NCBI RefSeq assembly: GCF_030012985.1
Contig: NZ_CP120233.1
Location: forward strand, 2,579,501-2,643,500
Direction of reading: 5' to 3'
Source of the DNA: Microbulbifer sp. VAAF005
GTDB lineage: Bacteria; Pseudomonadota; Gammaproteobacteria; Pseudomonadales; Cellvibrionaceae
DNA length: 64,000 nt
Shown: piece by piece, positions 19,571 to 29,787 of the stretch
How positions within the stretch are numbered: position 1 is the first letter of the stretch
How the letters are laid out: the number at the start of each line of letters is the position of its first letter
Position numbers and translations under genes: made by a program
The notes under the pieces: model-generated
Seen by the model: only the letters and a program-made list of their open reading frames with translations
Database searches by the model: none
Told to the model about the DNA's origin: nothing

Positions 19571-19802
19571 GTTTGAATTCAATTCATTTACAGACTTCCT
19601 TCCAATCAGACTTCAAGGCAGAAACTGCCAGATAGCATTTAAACTACTATAAATTACACATCTACATCATACGCCATGATGCATAGAGTCACGAATAAAA
19701 GTAATTTGACGCCTACTTCAAGCCGATTGATGCAAAAAATCTTGCTGCCCGTTGTCTTATCAAGCTAATATTTATGCATCAATGCCATTACTGCATAAGA
19801 AT

Positions 19803-20420
19803 ATGAAACCACTAGGCCCATTAGCCACGATCAGAGCGGGGCACGCATTCCGAACAAAACTCATCGACGACCCAGGAAGTGAGACTCGTGTACTACAAAT
19901 GAGGGACATTGACCCTTCTCATGGAGTGGATTGGCAGAGTGTTGTTAGGTGTCAGCCTGTCGGAGTAAAAAAGGAATGGTTACGCACTAGCGACATACTT
20001 TTAGTCGCCCGGGGTGGACGTAATTACGCTTACTATCTTGACGAACAGCCACCATTTCCAACTCTGGCTGCCCCACATTTTTTCCATATCAGTCTAAGGG
20101 AATCTGCCAAGCAGATATTGCTGCCGGAATTTCTTGCCTGGCAACTTAACCAACAGCCGGTCCAGGACTATTTCAAGCGCAATGCTGAGGGATCTACTTC
20201 TAAAAGTATTCGACGTACTATCGTTGAGAACACACCAATTATTATTCCTTCAATCTCACACCAGAAGACCATATCCAGTCTTCATACTGCTGTTGTTAGC
20301 GAACGTCGACTCGCAGAGCAACTCATTGCGAACGGTGAAAATCTAATGTCCCGGATTTGTGCCGATCTTCTCAAAGAGGCTAATGAAGCAGATCCCATCA
20401 GAGGGTTACTTTATGACTGA
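19803..20420 (+). CDS. hsdS: Type I restriction-modification specificity subunit, half-size
   Basis: The protein is about 205 aa with one HsdS-like target-recognition domain (PLGPLATIRAGHAFRTK at the N-terminus, SDILLVARGGRN in the middle) followed by a single conserved helix region (ISHQKTISSLHTAVVSERRL). Classical HsdS proteins are about twice this length with two recognition domains, so this would have to dimerise. The start is uncertain: ATG at 19803 begins with family-like sequence but has no strong ribosome site, and 19782 is an alternative. Its stop overlaps the hsdM start by eight bases. No hsdR gene is present in the window. Confidence 0.75.
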   Translation: MKPLGPLATIRAGHAFRTKLIDDPGSETRVLQMRDIDPSHGVDWQSVVRCQPVGVKKEWLRTSDILLVARGGRNYAYYLDEQPPFPTLAAPHFFHISLRESAKQILLPEFLAWQLNQQPVQDYFKRNAEGSTSKSIRRTIVENTPIIIPSISHQKTISSLHTAVVSERRLAEQLIANGENLMSRICADLLKEANEADPIRGLLYD

Positions 20421-21936
20421 CAACATCAAGCAGGAGATGATCAATAAAGCTTTATGGGCTGCCTGCGATACCTTTCGCGGCACGATCAGCGCTGATTCTT
20501 ACAAAGATTTCATCCTGACAATGCTATTCCTCAAGTACATCTCAGATGTCTGGCAGGATCACTACGAAGCCTACCAAACTCAGTATGGTAATGACTCCAT
20601 ATTAATTGAGGAGAAGATGAGGGCCGAACGGTTTGTACTCCCCAGAGAGGCAAACTTTTATACACTGTTCGAAATGCGCCACGAACCAAACAATGGAAAA
20701 CGCATTGATCAAGCACTAAAAATCCTTGAAGAAGCTAATTACGGCATGCTGAAAAGTGCAGGCAAAAGCGTATTTCAAGACATATCCTTCGATACTGATA
20801 AGCTGGGAGAAGGCAAGCACAAAGAGCTAATTCTCCGCCACTTACTAGAGGATTTTGCAAGTCCTAAACTCAACCTCAAACCATCTCGTGTTGCTACACT
20901 TGATGTGATAGGTAATGCCTACGAGTATCTGATTAGAAACTTTGCTGCTAGTGGTGGACAGAAAGCAGGAGAATTTTATACACCACCAGAAGTTAGTGAC
21001 TTATTGGCAGAATTACTCGACCCGCAGCCTGGTGACGACATTTGCGATCCAACTGCCGGTTCCGCATCGTTATTATTGAAATGTGGACAAAAAATATTTG
21101 CCAATCATAAAAGCAATAAATATAAACTGTATGGGCAAGAGGCCATCAGCTCTACTTGGTCATTGGCCAAAATGAACATGTTTCTACACGGCCAAGATAA
21201 CCACCAAATTGAGTGGGGCGATACAATCCGTAACCCGAAACTATTGGATTCCCATGGCCACTTAGTGCAGTTTGATGTTGTTACCGCCAATCCACCGTTT
21301 TCACTTGATAAATGGGGCTATGAAGAAGCCGCTCATGATAAATTCATGCGCTTCGAGCGAGGCTTACCGCCAAGAACAAAGGGAGATTACGCTTTCATTC
21401 TTCATATGATCAGTACCCTAAAGCCAGAAACAGGCAGAATGGGTGTGGTTGTCCCTCTTGGAGTACTCTTCCGTGGCTCTAATGAAGCTATTATCCGAAA
21501 GCACTTAATCGAAGAAAACCTGGTTGATGCGGTAATTGGCCTCCCTGAAAAACTCTTTTATGGCAGTGGTATTGCCGCAGCAATCCTTATATTCAAAAAG
21601 AAAAAAACGAATACTAATGTAATTTTTATTGATGCTTCTCACGAATACAAAGCTGGTAAAAACCAGAACCTACTATCTAAAAAGAACATTAACAAGATTC
21701 TTGAGGCCTACAAAAATGCGGCAGATGTGGACAAATACTGCCATATCGCAACTCTCGAAGAGATTCGGAAAAATGACTACAACCTTAATCTCCCACGCTA
21801 TGTTAATAGCCTAGAAAAGAAAGAGGAAGGTACTTTTCTTGATATATACTCTGAACGTAAGAAATTAAAATCCCAGCTAACCGAAGCGGAAACTGAGATA
21901 AAAAGTCAACTAAGAAGACTTGGCTATGTCACCTAG
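20413..21936 (+). CDS. hsdM: Type I N6-adenine DNA methyltransferase subunit
   Basis: The ~507-aa protein has an N-terminal helical HsdM domain followed by a SAM-dependent methyltransferase: motif X region GEFYTPPEV, motif I DPTAGSASLLL and the catalytic motif IV TANPPFS. It methylates adenine together with HsdS. The ATG at 20413 overlaps the end of hsdS (ATGACTGA). The partner HsdR nuclease is missing, so on this evidence the pair is an orphan methyltransferase, possibly protective or regulatory, or the remnant of a complete system. Confidence 0.87.
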   Translation: MTDNIKQEMINKALWAACDTFRGTISADSYKDFILTMLFLKYISDVWQDHYEAYQTQYGNDSILIEEKMRAERFVLPREANFYTLFEMRHEPNNGKRIDQALKILEEANYGMLKSAGKSVFQDISFDTDKLGEGKHKELILRHLLEDFASPKLNLKPSRVATLDVIGNAYEYLIRNFAASGGQKAGEFYTPPEVSDLLAELLDPQPGDDICDPTAGSASLLLKCGQKIFANHKSNKYKLYGQEAISSTWSLAKMNMFLHGQDNHQIEWGDTIRNPKLLDSHGHLVQFDVVTANPPFSLDKWGYEEAAHDKFMRFERGLPPRTKGDYAFILHMISTLKPETGRMGVVVPLGVLFRGSNEAIIRKHLIEENLVDAVIGLPEKLFYGSGIAAAILIFKKKKTNTNVIFIDASHEYKAGKNQNLLSKKNINKILEAYKNAADVDKYCHIATLEEIRKNDYNLNLPRYVNSLEKKEEGTFLDIYSERKKLKSQLTEAETEIKSQLRRLGYVT

Positions 21937-22149
21937 GCCACAATTTTAACATTATGTGTAGTAGTTCAGACTTGATCTGGCAGTTAGCGGTTTTTCAGAA
22001 AATGTTCTGTCAGGTCAACTTCAGTTTACAAATCTCTCATTCCAGATGCTTTTTCCATCTTCAAATATTGCCGTCAGTGTGCGGCCACAAAACTTCTTAT
22101 CTTGATGGGTGCGATCATTCTGCCTATACAAGTCGTCCAAGATCTGGAC

Positions 22150-22381
22150 ATCAAACAAGCCTTCGGGAAACGACTCAAAGAACTGGCCAACAAGCTGGAG
22201 ATCCGCTAACAAGGACGAGAGCAATATGCATGTCCCACCGCTGGAGAAGCTGATCCAGCTAGTGAATATTTTCAACGTATCACTGGACTATCTGGTAATG
22301 GACCAGCCGATGGACGAAAGCCCCATCCGCAATGAAGTGCTATTTAAGCGCTTCAAGCTGCTGGAATTTTTTGATGATTAA
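22150..22381 (+). pseudogene. Degenerate XRE-type HTH regulator
   Basis: One frame reads QAFGKRLKELANKLEIR and then stops; a second frame carries MHVPPLEKLIQLVNIFNVSLDYLVMDQP, the typical end of the XRE HTH domain and dimer helix. Together they match the two halves of a small XRE repressor from which the recognition-helix region has been lost and the frame shifted. It lies downstream of hsdM, on the same strand. The remaining sequence between 21937 and 22531 holds nothing else recognisable. Confidence 0.6.
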
Positions 22382-22531
22382 GACAAGGACACAATACTTG
22401 GGTTATTGATGCAATTATCGCCCACCGGCAGTTGGAACATGCTATGCGACCATTAAAGCACTAACTTCAGAATATTGGCACCAACAAATATTGCTGGCAC
22501 CTTACTCTAATCTATAAATATCCAGAGTTAG

Positions 22532-23077
22532 TTATTTTCTTGAATTATCATTGATTTTAATTTCATTTAATTTATCTCGAAGCCACTGTATTCCATCTCC
22601 CTGAGGAGTATTATTAATAACATCCTCTAAGCTTTTAGTCCTTTGGCTGACAGATAAAGCTTCCAACGCAATCGCAATTGCTTGCTGCGCCCCTCTTTCT
22701 TCTGGTCTATCAATTTCATTGTCTGACGGAGTTACTTTGTATAATTCTGCCAGAGTTTGCCAAAGCTTATCGTCTTCCGAAAGAGTTGGTATAGCTAACG
22801 AGCGAGCTATACCAGCTAGTATTTTGGGATGATGACGGACTTTTAAATGCTTTAACAAGATTGGTATAGCATCAAGATAATCATCTTTAGTATTAATTAA
22901 GTCCCAGACCGAGTTCACCGTAAAACCAGCTCTATTTAGTTCTCTAACCAACTCTTGCTCATCTGACTTACAAATATCCTCAAGGTCTTGAACTCGTTTA
23001 TCTTGAACATCCTTTTTGTCAAAGTATTCCTTATTCTTGGCCAATTCAGCCATTAACTCGGCAGCAGTTTTGCCCAT
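22532..23077 (-). CDS. Probable immunity protein for the YD-repeat toxin
   Basis: This 181-aa soluble helical protein starts with the ATG directly after the toxin gene stop (TAAATG, zero spacing), the classic toxin-immunity layout. The middle part (IPILLKHLKVRHHPKILAGIARSL and a second similar segment ending IAIALEAL) looks like HEAT-type helical repeats, seen in several immunity families. I do not recognise a specific family. Its expected role is to bind and block the C-terminal nuclease domain of the preceding protein in the cytoplasm; this follows from position and fold rather than from a known match. Confidence 0.6.
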   Translation of the reverse strand: MGKTAAELMAELAKNKEYFDKKDVQDKRVQDLEDICKSDEQELVRELNRAGFTVNSVWDLINTKDDYLDAIPILLKHLKVRHHPKILAGIARSLAIPTLSEDDKLWQTLAELYKVTPSDNEIDRPEERGAQQAIAIALEALSVSQRTKSLEDVINNTPQGDGIQWLRDKLNEIKINDNSRK

Positions 23078-26000
23078 TTACTTCGCTCCTGGAATAAATT
23101 TTAAATTTATTGTTCCGTTTTTAATTGCATCACTAAGTGGCCCACTGAGCTTTGTGGAGGGGCGAACATATAAGTCAAACCTTAATCCTTGCTGCTTTGC
23201 AATATCGGAAAAATCTCTCAACTGTCGAGTATAGCTCAAGGATTTAACATTTTTAACTTCAGAGAGAGTTGTGCTAGTTACACCATCTGGAATCCTATCC
23301 CTACCATTAATACTGAACTTCTTTTTCTGTCCAATATTGAATGAGGCTCTAACCGATTCTTCACCAATTCTACCCAGCTGATTAGGTGTTAATTTGGTTG
23401 TAACAACACCCCTACCTCTCGTAACAAAGATCAGAGTAGCAAACTTCACCATCTGAGCTGCTAATTGAGCACGACTTCCAGCTTTTCCAACAACTATTTG
23501 CTCATTCCTGATCCCATCCTCTGAAGAGCCAGCTATAGAAGAGTGACAAATGGCGCCAAAATCTTTACAGCCATTTACATATTCATCATCTTCATTTTCT
23601 TCACTCAGCTTTCTACCGACCGCTGCCTGAGCAGCTCCGTAACTCCCACCGGAAAGTACACCAAGTGAGCCTCCAGCATTTTGAGTGAAAGCCCCACCTC
23701 CAATTAGGGTGCCACCTCTTGGCGCCTCTCCTGTTGTAGTAACTTCGCCCTCTACGACCGAATCACCGTTTCCTGGTGAGTCCCCTTCATCAATGGGATG
23801 CACGGTCTTCTTCGAGTCTACTTCATCCCCCTCATACCCACTAGGATCCGTAAAACTCAGAGGATTATTAAATACATAGCTATACCGGTTCCAATTCTGA
23901 CTGAAGGTTGGCGCCTGCACAATCGGGTCTGGACTGAGAAAGCGGCCTAGTGTGGGATCGTAAATTCTCCCGTTCATATGGATTAGGCCAGTTCTATCTA
24001 GCTGTTCGTGGCCGGTGTAACCGCGGTTGGTGGTGACATGTTGTACTGCTAACAAATCAGACATCAGCAATGAGCTTAGGTCTGTACCCCAGTCTTCTTG
24101 ACGGCGGCTGCCGTCTGGGTTAAATGCGGTACTTAAGATTTCAGTACCTGTGTTATCGGTGATTTTCTCGATGGAACCGAGGTGGTCTCGGTGTAAGTAT
24201 TGGTATTCGCTGGTGATGCCTGAGGGATCTGAAATCGCTGCGGGATCTGTGATCGCAATATGCTGGACGGAATCACTCAGGCTGGTGCGCTGCACTCGCC
24301 AGATTGCTGAATCGTGCTCAGGCCAAACCACTTCAAAACTGCCAATAATAAAGACCTTTTCTGTTTTGAGCTGGCCATTCTCCATCCAACTACTTTCGCG
24401 ATAGTAGCGCTGGCCATCCGGCCCATATTTAAAGTGGTCTTTCGCAGTAGGTGTACTATCACTTTGACTGCTACCCACCACAATTTCTGTGGGCAGTTGC
24501 CGGGCGTTCCAGCTGATCCATTTGTCATCGCCAGTGGCGGCATCGTAGTGCTCAATGGCGCCATTAGCGTCGTAATGCAAATTGTGGGAGAGACCGTCGA
24601 TAGTGACATTGCTCACGGCATTGGGGCCGGCATTGCCAAACTCGCCGTACTGATACCCGGTGACCTGGGTATCGCTATTCACGCTGGAGGTTTTGGAGAG
24701 GATATTGCCCAGCTTGTCGTACTGAGTACTTAACACACGGTCACCACCTGTAACCATGGAGGCGTTGCGCAGGCGATTGAGGCCGTCGTAGCTAAAGTCT
24801 TCCTGCTTTTGTAATACGCTGGCACTGTTATAAGTGAGACGACTTTCGAGAGTGCCATTGGAGCGCCAGCGATATTCATTGTTTTGTATCTGCCCGCTGT
24901 CGGTGTTGATACTTTCCAGGCGTCCGGTATCAGCATTGTAGGTGCGGTTGGTAATCAAGCCATTGCCGTAGGTTTCCTGTTCTACCTGTCCCCAGGCATT
25001 AAGGTTATCAAATGTCTGAAGGGAGTTATTGCCAGCAGCATCGCTGCTTAGGCTTTGCATAAACCCACGGTTATTGTATTGATAGTGCGCTTCCAAGCCA
25101 TTGGGATAAACGGTCTTATTAATACGACCGTAGCTATCGTAGCTATAAATGTGTTGATAGCTAGGATTATTCCCATTAATGATTAAATGAGTGTTGATAT
25201 TATTCAGCTTGCTATCTGCTCGGTATTTATACTCCTCAAGAAATACCTGAGTGCCATTTTCTGTGTAACTGCGGCTCGCCAAAGCCCCCTTTGCATTGGC
25301 GGCGTCATATTCCCATTGAGCCAGACCCTCTTCGTCCTCCTGCTCCAGCAGGCGACCCATTTGGTCGTATAGATAGGTAATGCTCTGGTTTTTGTTGTCG
25401 GTTTGGCGGTCCAATTCGCCAAAGGCGTTATAATTACTGGTCACTGTACCTAGGTTCGGGTCATTCAGGCTGGTGCGGAAGCCGGCGTAATCAAACACAA
25501 AACTGGATTCAATATTACGTCCGCTTCCGGTAACGATAACCGTTTTTGGCAGGCCCGTGGCGTAGTAAGTGTAGTCGGTAGCTACCGCTTCACCGGTAGC
25601 GTCATCTACCGTGCGAGCCAGGCTGCCAGTAGAGTCATAGTAACTCTCCTTCACTTGATATGTGGTTCCACTGCCTCCCATAACAGACTCGGTGACACTG
25701 ACCTTGACCTGTTTGCCGCTACCTCCATGATTCACTGCGTAGTCGATGTCAACCGTGCTGCCATCTGCTTTTTCAATAAAATTGAGGCGGTTACGCAAAT
25801 CGTAATCATAACTGGCGATAGGTTTGTAACCGTCTATCGCTACAGCTCCCTGAGCAAAGAAAGGTGCAGTTTCCAAGGCAAGGCGGCCTTGCAGGTCATA
25901 CTTAAACTCTCGACGGGATACATTGCTACCTGAGAACGCTTGAATATCCTGCTGCACCAGACGGCCCAGTTGATCGTAATAGTATTCTGAGGTGGGAGTA

Positions 26001-26707
26001 ATATCTGAGTCGGTCTGCACCCAGAAAGGAACCTCTATGCCACCAACTGTGGGGCAGATACCGTGGCAGAAATTGTACTGGCTGGTAAACACGACGTTGT
26101 CGGCGTTGGTACGCTCTACTTCGCGACCAAAGGGATCGTATTGGATGCTGCTGGATTGGCTGTTTGCATCCGTTATCTGGGTAACACTGCCGAAGCGGGT
26201 GTCATAGCCCAAAGTCATTGAGTGATTCAGACTATTACTTAGACTGGTGGGGTAGCGCCGATCTGCAAAGGCGCCCCCTACTGTGGCACTGCGGGTTTGG
26301 GTGCCTGCACCATTGATAGAGGCATCGATCTTACCTGTAGCGGTTTCACTTTTTATGTTGCCGTATGCATCGTAGTCATAGGTCACCACCATTTGGTACT
26401 GAGCATCGCCGGGGTATTGAGTTAGTGTCTGTACTCTGTTTGTGTTGGAATAAGGAACCATCGTGCTACTAGCTTCCTGGTCCGGCGTGCCAGTAACATC
26501 ACCACTAAAGTAGCGTTGCTCCTGAACACTAGGAAAGCCTATCAACCATTGACCGCTGACACGATTGTCCAACAGGGTCGTCCTCTCTACACTGCGCTGA
26601 ATATCGCTGTAACTTGTAGCTGGTAGAACCTCTCCCCAAACACTCTGGGTATCGCTGAATTGAGTACTTCCGACAATACGGGTGGTATTGGAAGTACCGT
26701 TGAGCAA
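23078..26707 (-). CDS. YD-repeat/Rhs protein with C-terminal nuclease toxin (3' half of a split gene)
   Basis: This 1209-aa segment has many YD-type repeats (for example YDPFGREVERTNADN and YDQLGRLVQQD), then the Rhs-core end GRIYDPTLGRFLSPDP (~residue 935). After it comes a variable C-terminus with TPNQLGRIGEESVRASFNI, LSEVKNVKSLSYTRQLRDF and LYVRPSTKLS. That tail matches a restriction-endonuclease-fold toxin of the Tox-REase-7 type, probably a DNase. An immunity gene follows at once. The 5' half (26752-29577) is in another frame; one missing base near 26745-26750 would restore a single protein of about 2,160 residues. The first codon listed here is a TTG and is probably not a true start. 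Confidence 0.82.
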   Translation of the reverse strand: MLNGTSNTTRIVGSTQFSDTQSVWGEVLPATSYSDIQRSVERTTLLDNRVSGQWLIGFPSVQEQRYFSGDVTGTPDQEASSTMVPYSNTNRVQTLTQYPGDAQYQMVVTYDYDAYGNIKSETATGKIDASINGAGTQTRSATVGGAFADRRYPTSLSNSLNHSMTLGYDTRFGSVTQITDANSQSSSIQYDPFGREVERTNADNVVFTSQYNFCHGICPTVGGIEVPFWVQTDSDITPTSEYYYDQLGRLVQQDIQAFSGSNVSRREFKYDLQGRLALETAPFFAQGAVAIDGYKPIASYDYDLRNRLNFIEKADGSTVDIDYAVNHGGSGKQVKVSVTESVMGGSGTTYQVKESYYDSTGSLARTVDDATGEAVATDYTYYATGLPKTVIVTGSGRNIESSFVFDYAGFRTSLNDPNLGTVTSNYNAFGELDRQTDNKNQSITYLYDQMGRLLEQEDEEGLAQWEYDAANAKGALASRSYTENGTQVFLEEYKYRADSKLNNINTHLIINGNNPSYQHIYSYDSYGRINKTVYPNGLEAHYQYNNRGFMQSLSSDAAGNNSLQTFDNLNAWGQVEQETYGNGLITNRTYNADTGRLESINTDSGQIQNNEYRWRSNGTLESRLTYNSASVLQKQEDFSYDGLNRLRNASMVTGGDRVLSTQYDKLGNILSKTSSVNSDTQVTGYQYGEFGNAGPNAVSNVTIDGLSHNLHYDANGAIEHYDAATGDDKWISWNARQLPTEIVVGSSQSDSTPTAKDHFKYGPDGQRYYRESSWMENGQLKTEKVFIIGSFEVVWPEHDSAIWRVQRTSLSDSVQHIAITDPAAISDPSGITSEYQYLHRDHLGSIEKITDNTGTEILSTAFNPDGSRRQEDWGTDLSSLLMSDLLAVQHVTTNRGYTGHEQLDRTGLIHMNGRIYDPTLGRFLSPDPIVQAPTFSQNWNRYSYVFNNPLSFTDPSGYEGDEVDSKKTVHPIDEGDSPGNGDSVVEGEVTTTGEAPRGGTLIGGGAFTQNAGGSLGVLSGGSYGAAQAAVGRKLSEENEDDEYVNGCKDFGAICHSSIAGSSEDGIRNEQIVVGKAGSRAQLAAQMVKFATLIFVTRGRGVVTTKLTPNQLGRIGEESVRASFNIGQKKKFSINGRDRIPDGVTSTTLSEVKNVKSLSYTRQLRDFSDIAKQQGLRFDLYVRPSTKLSGPLSDAIKNGTINLKFIPGAK

Positions 26708-26751
26708 ATCACCAGCATCTCCAAAAGACAGTGTTTGTGGAAAACTATCAG

Positions 26752-29577
26752 TTAAGACATATCCCAGGTTTTCTCCCCCTCCAGAAGCGCGTCCAGGCTC
26801 TGGGCAACATAGGGGAAATAAGTGGTGCTACTTCCCGCTTCAAGTTCAAGCGTGTCGTAGCTGAATCGCTGATTAGTCAGCAGTTCACCAAATTGATAGT
26901 TATTGTGGTATTGGATCTGCCGCGCTACCTTTCCAAAGTATGGAAAATCTTTGCGGAACTGGCGGTAGGTGACGATATTGGCTTCGGTATCGTAAATACG
27001 CTGGGCGGTATAGCCGAGGAAACCCCAGTGTTTGTCACTAGTCAGTCCCACGCCTTGATATGCATATTCGGTAGTATGCCACCCTTGAGTGTAACCATTG
27101 GAGCGCTGTAACTTGGTAACAACAGTTCGATAGTCCCCATTGACAGCCAGCTCTTGACTGGCATCTGGAATCGAGCCAACAGAGCCAAACAGGGTAGCCC
27201 CCTCATCAAAGCGACCTATCTCCTCTTCTCCAGAATTATCGGAGATTCGCTCCAGAACAAATTTTGTCTGTGCCCCCAGACCATTAGTTATTGTTTCGAT
27301 CCCAGTTTCAAAATCGTCGGGATTAGAGGAGTTGGTAAATTTCCAACTAAATTCTAGTGGGGGCAGGCATTGACGCCCACTGCCATTTTCTCCATAACCA
27401 CACATCTGTACCTGTTTTAGGCGGCGATAGTGATCTTGGTTAGGATCAGCAGGTTCTTCTTCGGATATCAGCTTATATTCCCTATGCAAAGCACCATCAA
27501 GACTGACACGAATATGATGCAGCAGAACCAGCTGCTCTTGCTGGATATCTTCTAAGGGTACTGGCGGGGCATCTGTACGGGTGCCGTACTGAAATTCAAT
27601 TTTTGCATCACCCTGATTACCATAAGTAATTTCTAGGGGGTAATTGATCCCCTCAACAATATCCCGGTGGTACTTGTACTCCATGGTATTGCCAAAAGCA
27701 TCGGTGACTTTATTCAGGCTCCAGGCGAAATGCGGGGACTCCTCAGCTTTTAAACGGCTATCTGCTGTAGATCCGTATTCATTCACTGAGCCATTGGGGG
27801 TCCTCACTTTAAACCAGGGCTTGCCGTCACTGTCTTCCTGCAACTCAATTAGCCGGAAGCTATCACGGAGAGATCGATACTGTGCGCCTTCTTCCCAGTG
27901 CGTACCAGACACAAGCACCAACGGTTCGCCATCCAGACAAAGGGAATCATTTTCATCTAGCTTAACTCTGTCAGTTTTCGGGCGATTCACCACACAGCGG
28001 CGGATACTACTCAATCCACTCAATCGCCAGCCATATCCCAAAATATCTTCAGGAAGTGATTCATTCATACGCTTCTGGAAGCGGGCACTGGTGTAATACA
28101 AGGAAATATTAGGCTGCAACCCATTAACCCCAGGAGCAGCTTGCAGGGGTACATTGATAATTGCATTCCCAGATGCACTAACGTCAGCATTGTAAGGTAG
28201 CGTTCCAGGGGAATCTGCGACCTCAGTGCTCACAGCTGGGGCCTCATCAGTATTGGCCAAGCTGTGTACTTTAATCCAGGGACTTAGAACTGACGCACAT
28301 TCAAAGTCATTACAAGCATTTAGCCTATATTGATAAGTGCCCGGCTCACTGCCGCCATCAAAATAACTAGTACCGGTCGTGCTTGCGACCTTGGTTTGCC
28401 AGTTATTTCCATCACCTTTACGGAGGCGTTCCAGTTGGTAGCTACTGGCCCCAACATCTTTCCATGTAATAACTTGATCAAGCTTAAAGAACTGTGTTTT
28501 TAAGTCATCACTAAATTCAGGTTCCGGTGGTGCAGGAGGGTTAAGCTGCTTGGTGCTTGACCATGGGCCGCAATCGTTGGATTGATTACATGCGCGTACA
28601 CGGAATTTATAGACAACTGCTTCAATATCTTGACCGGTCGTCGATTTGTTAATAGTTGCAGTAGTTGTTTTACCGAGATTACTATCGAAAACATTACTGT
28701 AACCGCTGCCATCTACACTCCACTCCAAATCATAACTATCTACTGGGTCGGAAGGATCGGGATCACTGACAGATTGCCACTTTAACTGGAAGCTTGTCCC
28801 AGTTAATGTACTACCGCCAGGCTCAAGCCAGCTACCAACTTGCTCAGGATAGTGCTTTACATTAAGTGTAGATGAGGTGCGCCAACCACTGTATTGATAG
28901 TAGCTGCCGATCTTTACATAGGCGCGCACTCTGTATGCATAAGTTCCACTGGGCATAGTGCCCGTTGTAGTTGGCAGTGAGCGCGTACGAGTGTTTTTTC
29001 CTACTTCTGGACAGCTACTACTTGACTGCCAGCTCCCATTGGTTTTTTGACACCATTGATAACCTGAGACCAAAGGCCCTTCACTAGAAGCGCCCCAATT
29101 TATAGTGAACTTCCCATTAGTATCAGTGCTGCCACTTTCAATAGTGCTAGATGTGAATCCAATACTTGCCGGGGTGTTAGGTTTAAATGCCACATTGATG
29201 ACATCCTCCCCATGGTCAGTCTCATAGGGATTACTCCATCCCCCACAAGAGAAAGGAAAAGTGTCTTGAATGACATTACACCGGGAGACGGTTGCGACAA
29301 GCTCATAAGTATATTGCGCTGAAGCACTCACCGTAACAGAGATACTACCACTTGCATCATCAACACTAAGCCCACTAAAAGTACGATTGACCGTACCATT
29401 TTTAAGCTCGACCATTTTTAGAGATGATAAGTGGTAGTCTCTAGATGAACCATAACTATGTGAATAGGAAACTGTGTACTTCCCAGAATTACTAGTCGAT
29501 GGAACATCAACAGCCGCTAGGGTTCTTCCACATATAAACCCAAGCAATACAAATAACAGCACTTTAAAGGAACGCAT
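26752..29577 (-). CDS. SpvB/TcdB-like N-terminal half of the polymorphic toxin
   Basis: The ~940-aa protein has a signal peptide (SFKVLLFVLLGFICGRTLA), then fibronectin-III-like Ig domains (repeated YAYRVRAY and YKFRVRAC patterns, ~residues 120-430), and from ~residue 470 an SpvB-type beta-propeller region (SGNAIINVPLQAAPGVNGLQ ... ILGYGWRLSGLSSIRRC). SpvB and YD modules normally sit in one polypeptide that encases a C-terminal toxin. The frame ends with DMS-stop at 26752, and the sense continues in another frame (VLTDSFPQTLSFGDAGDLL) into the next gene. The ATG at 29577 precedes the signal peptide; a GTG at 29595 is possible. Confidence 0.8.
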   Translation of the reverse strand: MRSFKVLLFVLLGFICGRTLAAVDVPSTSNSGKYTVSYSHSYGSSRDYHLSSLKMVELKNGTVNRTFSGLSVDDASGSISVTVSASAQYTYELVATVSRCNVIQDTFPFSCGGWSNPYETDHGEDVINVAFKPNTPASIGFTSSTIESGSTDTNGKFTINWGASSEGPLVSGYQWCQKTNGSWQSSSSCPEVGKNTRTRSLPTTTGTMPSGTYAYRVRAYVKIGSYYQYSGWRTSSTLNVKHYPEQVGSWLEPGGSTLTGTSFQLKWQSVSDPDPSDPVDSYDLEWSVDGSGYSNVFDSNLGKTTTATINKSTTGQDIEAVVYKFRVRACNQSNDCGPWSSTKQLNPPAPPEPEFSDDLKTQFFKLDQVITWKDVGASSYQLERLRKGDGNNWQTKVASTTGTSYFDGGSEPGTYQYRLNACNDFECASVLSPWIKVHSLANTDEAPAVSTEVADSPGTLPYNADVSASGNAIINVPLQAAPGVNGLQPNISLYYTSARFQKRMNESLPEDILGYGWRLSGLSSIRRCVVNRPKTDRVKLDENDSLCLDGEPLVLVSGTHWEEGAQYRSLRDSFRLIELQEDSDGKPWFKVRTPNGSVNEYGSTADSRLKAEESPHFAWSLNKVTDAFGNTMEYKYHRDIVEGINYPLEITYGNQGDAKIEFQYGTRTDAPPVPLEDIQQEQLVLLHHIRVSLDGALHREYKLISEEEPADPNQDHYRRLKQVQMCGYGENGSGRQCLPPLEFSWKFTNSSNPDDFETGIETITNGLGAQTKFVLERISDNSGEEEIGRFDEGATLFGSVGSIPDASQELAVNGDYRTVVTKLQRSNGYTQGWHTTEYAYQGVGLTSDKHWGFLGYTAQRIYDTEANIVTYRQFRKDFPYFGKVARQIQYHNNYQFGELLTNQRFSYDTLELEAGSSTTYFPYVAQSLDALLEGEKTWDMS

Positions 29578-29787
29578 ATGATTATCATCGGTCACTAAAA
29601 AAAGCGAGATTATCAGAGTGATTTATTAAAATAAAACAAAGACAAAACAAAAATGCAGCATTCGTGACAAATAGAACTATTTTCAGAAAACACAGATTTA
29701 AGTATAATTTTTAAATCTATTAACGGGTACAGTTGTTCCGATTGGTCGGCCTTGAATTTGTGAAAAAGGTGCTTGGGCTCGCAGTGC

